The notes under the pieces are model-generated. The model did not search any database and had not been told where the DNA came from. It was given only the letters and a program-made list of their open reading frames with translations. From NCBI GenBank assembly GCA_964035545.1, contig OZ037766.1:2662501-2726500 (forward strand): 64,000 nt of DNA, in the 5' to 3' direction. Below are positions 59,105 to 64,000 of the stretch, piece after piece (the stretch's first letter is position 1; each line of letters starts with the position of its first letter). The position numbers and the translations under genes are program-made. The DNA comes from Bugula neritina. Taxonomy: Eukaryota > Bryozoa > Gymnolaemata > Cheilostomatida > Bugulidae.

Positions 59105-62100
59105 TTATGACTCAGTGACTGGCTTAGCGAGACCAATTTCTTGCAGGGCCTCTTTGATTACGGAGTACACATTCTCGTCTTCAATTGTAGGCGGCACCTG
59201 GTAGTAAAACGAAATATTCACCAAGTATTCAAGAAATACAGCTATTCAAATTACTATAGGTTATATTCTTTGGTAGCACTTCCTGTTAGCACAGACCTGG
59301 AAGTTGTGTGCTCAGAGTACTATTACAGGATTATGTTTAGATGAGTCGCCCTTTCAAATATTCCTAGACTACTGGCTACTTGAATTTGTAAACTATTTCT
59401 AGCAAATTCTGGGTAAACCCACCTTATAAGGCCGACCATCAGCTAAAGCTGCTAGAGTTGCTCTTGCAATCTTTCCCGATCTTGTTTTTGGGAGGCCAGG
59501 AACAAATACGACAAGTTTAAAAGCTGCGACTGGGCCGACGTGCTCTCGCACATGGGCTATTATATGACTAGTCATTGTTTCTTTATCTTCCACAGCTACA
59601 AATATAGAGTTGTTTAATAAATATAAACAGACATGACACAAAAATTTATCCAATTCATGAAATAATTAATTATGCTTCTTGTTGCGAATTATATTATAAA
59701 ACTCATCAAAAGTAGATAGTTTCATTAAAGTTGAAGTTTGAAAATAATGAATAGTGAAACAAAAAAGAATAGATAACTTTACCTGTCTACAATTTAAATA
59801 ACCAAGTTGCACTATTTCAATACAATTACAATCCCAGTCACAGCGTTAGTCACAGTTATAGTATTAGTCAGAGTGTTAGTCACAGTGTCAGTCATAGTTA
59901 CAGTGTTAGTTATAATATAAGTCACAGTACTAGTTACAGTCATAGCATTAGTCACAATGCTAGTCACAGTTACAATGCTAGTCACAGCGCTAGTCACAGT
60001 CATAGTATCAGTCACAGTGCTAGTCACGATGTTCAAATGCTAAGCATAGAAGTTGTGAGAGAGCTAAACTTACGTTTCTTCATGACACAGAAGCCGAGAG
60101 GCATCTGTCCCTTCAGCTCATCTTTGATACCGACTACTGCACACTCAGCTACAGCTTCCTCTATCATTATAGCCTGTGGAAAGAAATTACACTAACCTTG
60201 ACCTTACCCTGGCATCACTGCTCAATGTACGAACATATTGACTTTCTCACGCAGATCTATTTTATACTGAAAAGACTAAGTAAACTTCGGGCATTCAAAC
60301 TTAAACAAAGTTACAAAAGCACTGGATGGAAAAGACATTTAAATAACACAAACACTTAGCACAAACTTTCATTTCCTGTCACATGAAAAGTTCAAACCAA
60401 TCAATAGACAGTATAGAAAGCAGATGCCAACCTCCTCTAGGGCAGATGTGGAAAGCCTGTGACCAGCAACATTGATGATGTCATCAGTTCTTGCCATGAC
60501 TGCAACGTAACCTTCCTTATCCTTGAACCCAGAATCAGCTGTGTCGTAGTAACCCTACAATCAGTCACACCACGCTATTACTCCGCTGCCTAATGAATGA
60601 CAAAGTTTCAAAAAAAAAGAAATGTTTGGTTTAATTACAAATCTGGTGAGAGAAAGTATCAACAGCAACCTCTAGTTACTCTGACAAAAACACTGAGTTA
60701 TTGACCTCTACATTGGCTGTTCATGCAGCTGAGTCATAATTTCAACAATCTGTAAAATCTTTGCTGAATTACAATATTACATCTCCATTAGTATCTCTTA
60801 GGGTACTTCCTATGATTATCCATGGTTATGGTAGTCTGGGTTATTTTGTGGAAAAGAACTTTAAAATAAAAAGATCCTACGACAGCAATTCAATGCTGAA
60901 ACGTGCCATAAACTCACGGGATACTTGGAGAAGTATTCCTCGTACTTTGATTGGTTCTCATACAGAGTGTCGGCAAAACCAGGAGGCATGGGTAGCTTCA
61001 CCACTATGTTTCCCAGTTCACCTGCTCCAGCCTCTGTGTGGTCTTCTTTCATTATTTTAACTGTAATATAATAAATAATATACAAGCAATATAACATATA
61101 ATATACGAGTAATATAACATATAATATACGAGTAATTAATATAACATATAATATACGGGTAATGTAACATAATATATGAGTAATATAACATGTATTATAA
61201 GAGTAATGTAATATAATATATTAATATTATAACATAATATAATATTTGAGTATTGTAGCATATAATATATAACATACAGATATTATATACATAATAATGT
61301 AATACAATATATCCTACCATATTACTTCATTGTAATATATCATAAAATATTAATATTCTGTCATAATAATTTATGATATGATGTAACTAGTATAATTACT
61401 TTAATTCTTATTATGATGCAAGATGTATATAACTATACAACAGGTACAGGTATATAACTATATAACAGACACACACCATTGTAGCCAGGTACAGGTAAGC
61501 CTGTGGAACCCTCAGGGGGGTCCAGTCTATTGCCGAGACCAACATTGGAGCAGGTGATGGCCCAGCCCGTCTCCGTCTGCCACCAATTGTCCAACAGCGG
61601 GCAGCCACCAAACTTCTCCGACGTCCACCTCGCTGTCTCCACGTCGCAGTGCTCTCCCGCCACAAACAAGTTACGGAAACTAAAGGGGAAGCCACCAACA
61701 TTACATCATACACCATACAGACTGGTTTACATTATCACTACGTTTTCAAGCTTCACATTATGCGAATAGATTTTCCATTCGATGTTTAGAAAGAGTTGCA
61801 TCGAATTAAACCACAACCGTAAGTTTATACAAAGTTCAACCACAAATTCATCCATAAGAGGATCTATTCGCATAATGTGAAGCCATGGAAACACAGTGCA
61901 AGATCCAGTAGTATACAACCTATTACCTTTTATTGAAGTACTTATTCAAAGCAAATTTCATTTAAGAGATTAAAGACAACTATAATCTTTTTTAAACACC
62001 ATAGCAGTATACCACTTGTGGGTGACACTTTAAACTTTTCTTCACTTCTTTATATTGATGTATTAGAAACTCACTTAGGAAATTTATACTTGGCTCCCAG

Positions 62101-63837
62101 CTCAGCTTCAGGGTCCTACAACAACGTCCCAACAAGTTGAGTAATACTAAGAATCTTGTACTAAATGGCAGTGCACAAATAGAACAAACTGACAGTAGCA
62201 TTATATTATATATAACAATTTAATAAAATATTCATTACAAAGCCTTGCAACACAATATATTGGGCAAAGATAAACTATAATAACCCTTAAGATTCTACCA
62301 GAAGCTGAACTTACTGCCTTCCTGATGGCCCGTAGAGCGGTAGGTGCAGTGAACATGGAGGCCACATTGTGCTCGCTGAGCACACGGAAGAAGGCGCTAC
62401 TGTCTGGGGTGCCTACAGGCTTACCCTCGTATATCACCGTCGTGTTACCATGCAGTAGCGGAGCGTAGCAAATGTACGAGTGACCAACTATCCAACCTAA
62501 ATCAGATGCCGACCACCATACCTAGAGAATAGAGAGCAGAGCACCATGTCAACACCATACGATATGTGTGAGACAGTTGAGTGAGACACAGTTGAGTGAG
62601 ACACAGTTGAGTGAGACAGAGTTGAGCGAGACACAGTTGAGTGACATACAGTTGAGCGAGCCAGTTTAGTGAGACACAGTTGAGTGAGACAGAGTTGAGT
62701 GAGACACAGTAGAGTGACATACAGTTGAGTTAGACAGAGTTGAGTGAGACAGAGTTGAGTGAGACAGAGTAGAGTGAGACACAGTTGAGTGAGAGAGTTG
62801 AGTGAGACAGAGTTGAGTGACATAGTTTAGTGAGACAGTATACAATGTAATTAGAAACGCACCTCGCCTGGATTCATGCCATATAGAGCATTCATAGACC
62901 AGGTAAGAGCCACGGCATGTCCACCATGACTTCTAACTACCCCTTTGGGTTGTCCTGTAGTGCCAGATGTATAGAGTATATAGAGAGGGTGCTGAGAGTC
63001 AACTGGTACACAGTCTACGGGTTTTGCCTTGCTCATTTCATCTTGATAACATGACTGGTGTGACTTCAGCTCTACTTTATCTAGCTGAATAGACAAGGTC
63101 ATATCAATGTCAAGTCAAGATTGAATCAAAAGTCAAAGTCAAGTTGGGTTTGTGTAGAGATCATATTAGTGTGCCGTTGATGTTAAGCTTATTGCAACTT
63201 GAATATATTAATAGATATACTGATATATATTACTATATTACTTATATATATTACTAGATATACTGATATATATTACTAGATAGTAGATATACTGATATAT
63301 ATTACTAGACATACTGATATATATTACTAGATATACTAATATATATTACTAGATATACTGATATATATTAATAGATATACTGATATATATTAATAGATGT
63401 ACTAAGATATATTACTAGATATACTGATATATATTACTACATATTATACTGATATATATTACTAGATATACTGATATACATTACTAAATATACTAAAATA
63501 TATTACTAGATATACTGATATATATTACTAGATATACTGATATATATTACTAGATATACTGATATATATTACTAGATATACTGATATATATTACTACATA
63601 TACTGATATATATTACTACATATACTGATATATTATTAGATATACTGATATATATTACTAGATATACTGATATATATTACTAGATATACTGATATCACAT
63701 ACCTGAGGTCTATTGAATATGATGACTTCAGGGTCAATGTGTTCAGGGGTCAACTCTAAGGCTTGCTCTACTATAGGAACATAGGCTACGGTACGACTAG
63801 GTTCCACGCCACAACTAGCTGTCACTATGACTTTGGG
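59105..63837 (-). CDS. ACSS3: Acyl-CoA synthetase short-chain family member 3, C-terminal part
   Basis: Eleven exons join to the last 479 residues: 63703-63837, 62863-63084, 62315-62521, 62075-62115, 61477-61679, 60918-61060, 60432-60554, 60074-60173, 59423-59595 and 59105-59197 (ten listed; any others lie off the right edge). Human ACSS3 has 686 residues, so about 200 N-terminal residues are missing. The enzyme activates propionate and other short-chain acids with ATP and CoA in the mitochondrial matrix. Adenylate-forming motifs seen are the P-loop YTSGTTGQPKG, WWSASDLGW, DNWWQTETGW, GYYDTADSG, RTDDIINVAGHRLS and PKTRSGKI, whose Lys is the catalytic A10 lysine. CoA-binding and C-terminal lid regions are complete. 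Introns are short and largely filled by tandem repeats. One exon is only 41 nt. Confidence 0.93.
59822..60030 (-). repeat. Tandem repeat filling an ACSS3 intron (CACAGTGTTAGT type)
   Basis: Degenerate units of about 12 bases, such as GTCACAGTGTTAGT and GTCACAGTTATAGT, run for about 200 bases inside the intron 59596-60073. The apparent open frame across it (TSTVT-type) is an artefact. Confidence 0.85.
61065..61280 (-). repeat. AT-rich repeat next to an ACSS3 acceptor
   Basis: Units of about 23-26 bases (TAATATAACATATAATATAC) start four bases from the acceptor of the exon 60918-61060 and decay towards 61280. Confidence 0.8.
61736..61899. repeat. Nested inverted repeat / possible MITE in ACSS3 intron
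   Basis: The 22-base arms at 61750-61771 and 61862-61883 are exact reverse complements (core TTCACATTATGCGAATAGAT), and similarity extends outward with mismatches to about 36 bases. Inside, ATTCGATG (61777-61784) and CATCGAAT (61799-61806) form a second perfect stem. No clear target duplication was identified. Confidence 0.7.
62567..62839 (-). repeat. 15-bp array filling an ACSS3 intron
   Basis: About 17 copies of GTTGAGTGAGACACA with ACAGA, ACATA and CGAG variants fill most of the 341-nt intron 62522-62862. Because the unit is 15 bases, long spurious frames (LCLTQ repeats) appear on the minus strand. Confidence 0.92.
63190..63695 (-). repeat. 22-bp array beginning at an ACSS3 donor
   Basis: Plus-strand units TATACTGATATATATTACTA(GA) repeat about 22 times up to the donor of exon 63703-63837. 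On the transcribed strand the donor GTATGTGATATCAG runs straight into ATATCAGTATATC units. Confidence 0.93.
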
Positions 63838-64000
63838 CTGTCAACAGTAAGAGTAAGGTTGACTGTATGCCAGGGAGGTTAATTTACTTTGCTCTCAGTC
63901 ACTCTCAAAACTCAATGCCATCACTTTACTTTAAAATAGGTTGTAAGGTTTCACTATTTTAAAACAATTCCAACAATTCGTACGTCTCTATTGAGCCTAG

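Overview
The window is AT-rich nuclear DNA from an animal, most likely an invertebrate. Genes are split by GT-AG introns with sense-strand polypyrimidine/AG acceptors. Splicing the exons by eye gives recognisable metazoan proteins, including a delphilin-type PDZ/harmonin-N/formin protein, a family known from animals. Small intergenic gaps, short introns, many tandem arrays and small non-autonomous transposons fit an invertebrate. I could not decide between sponge, cnidarian, mollusc or another phylum. There is no bacterial-style operon, IS element or CRISPR array.

Layout from left to right. (1) 1063-2472, minus: two homologous first exons of an AIG1/ADTRP-family membrane hydrolase whose body lies off the left edge. 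(2) 3179-6102, minus: complete RBM8A (Y14), six exons. (3) 7595-25426, plus: complete 22-exon delphilin (GRID2IP) homologue with three PDZ, three harmonin-N-like, FH1 and FH2 regions. (4) 26134-29515, minus: SUCLG1, seven exons. (5) 31450-33369, plus: GOLGA7, with a tRNA-His(GTG) inside its second intron. (6) 34629-35996, minus: an unrecognised 306-residue basic/serine-rich protein. (7) 38377-41751, minus: an SLC45-type transporter, two exons. (8) 46414-48096, plus: TMEM160-like, including a 25-nt microexon. (9) 49316-52422, minus: an unrecognised 845-residue Ala-repeat/Pro-Thr-rich protein. (10) 55106-58515, plus: TMEM143 (DUF3754), first exon not found. (11) 59105-63837, minus: C-terminal 479 residues of ACSS3, continuing off the right edge.

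The genes mostly alternate in strand, giving head-to-head and tail-to-tail pairs. They do not form one pathway. Several (SUCLG1, ACSS3, TMEM143, TMEM160) belong to families known or thought to be mitochondrial, but they are separate transcription units.

The most striking non-genic theme is tandem arrays placed at exon-intron junctions. Twenty-four copies of a 20-bp unit, each with the 5' splice site GAGTAAGT, begin across the end of delphilin exon 14. About twenty copies of a 20-bp unit carrying a TTACAG/GT acceptor-like core end at the last exon of the SLC45-type gene. Similar junction-hugging arrays occur in delphilin exon 12, TMEM160 exon 3 and several ACSS3 introns. Other elements are an 8-bp-TSD hAT-like MITE, a TA-flanked MITE with 16-bp perfect terminal repeats, a TTAA-flanked 2.9-kb fold-back region, a nested 22-bp inverted repeat, and a tRNA-derived SINE. 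All exon calls come from reading frame, phase and homology by eye; no transcript or database evidence was available.
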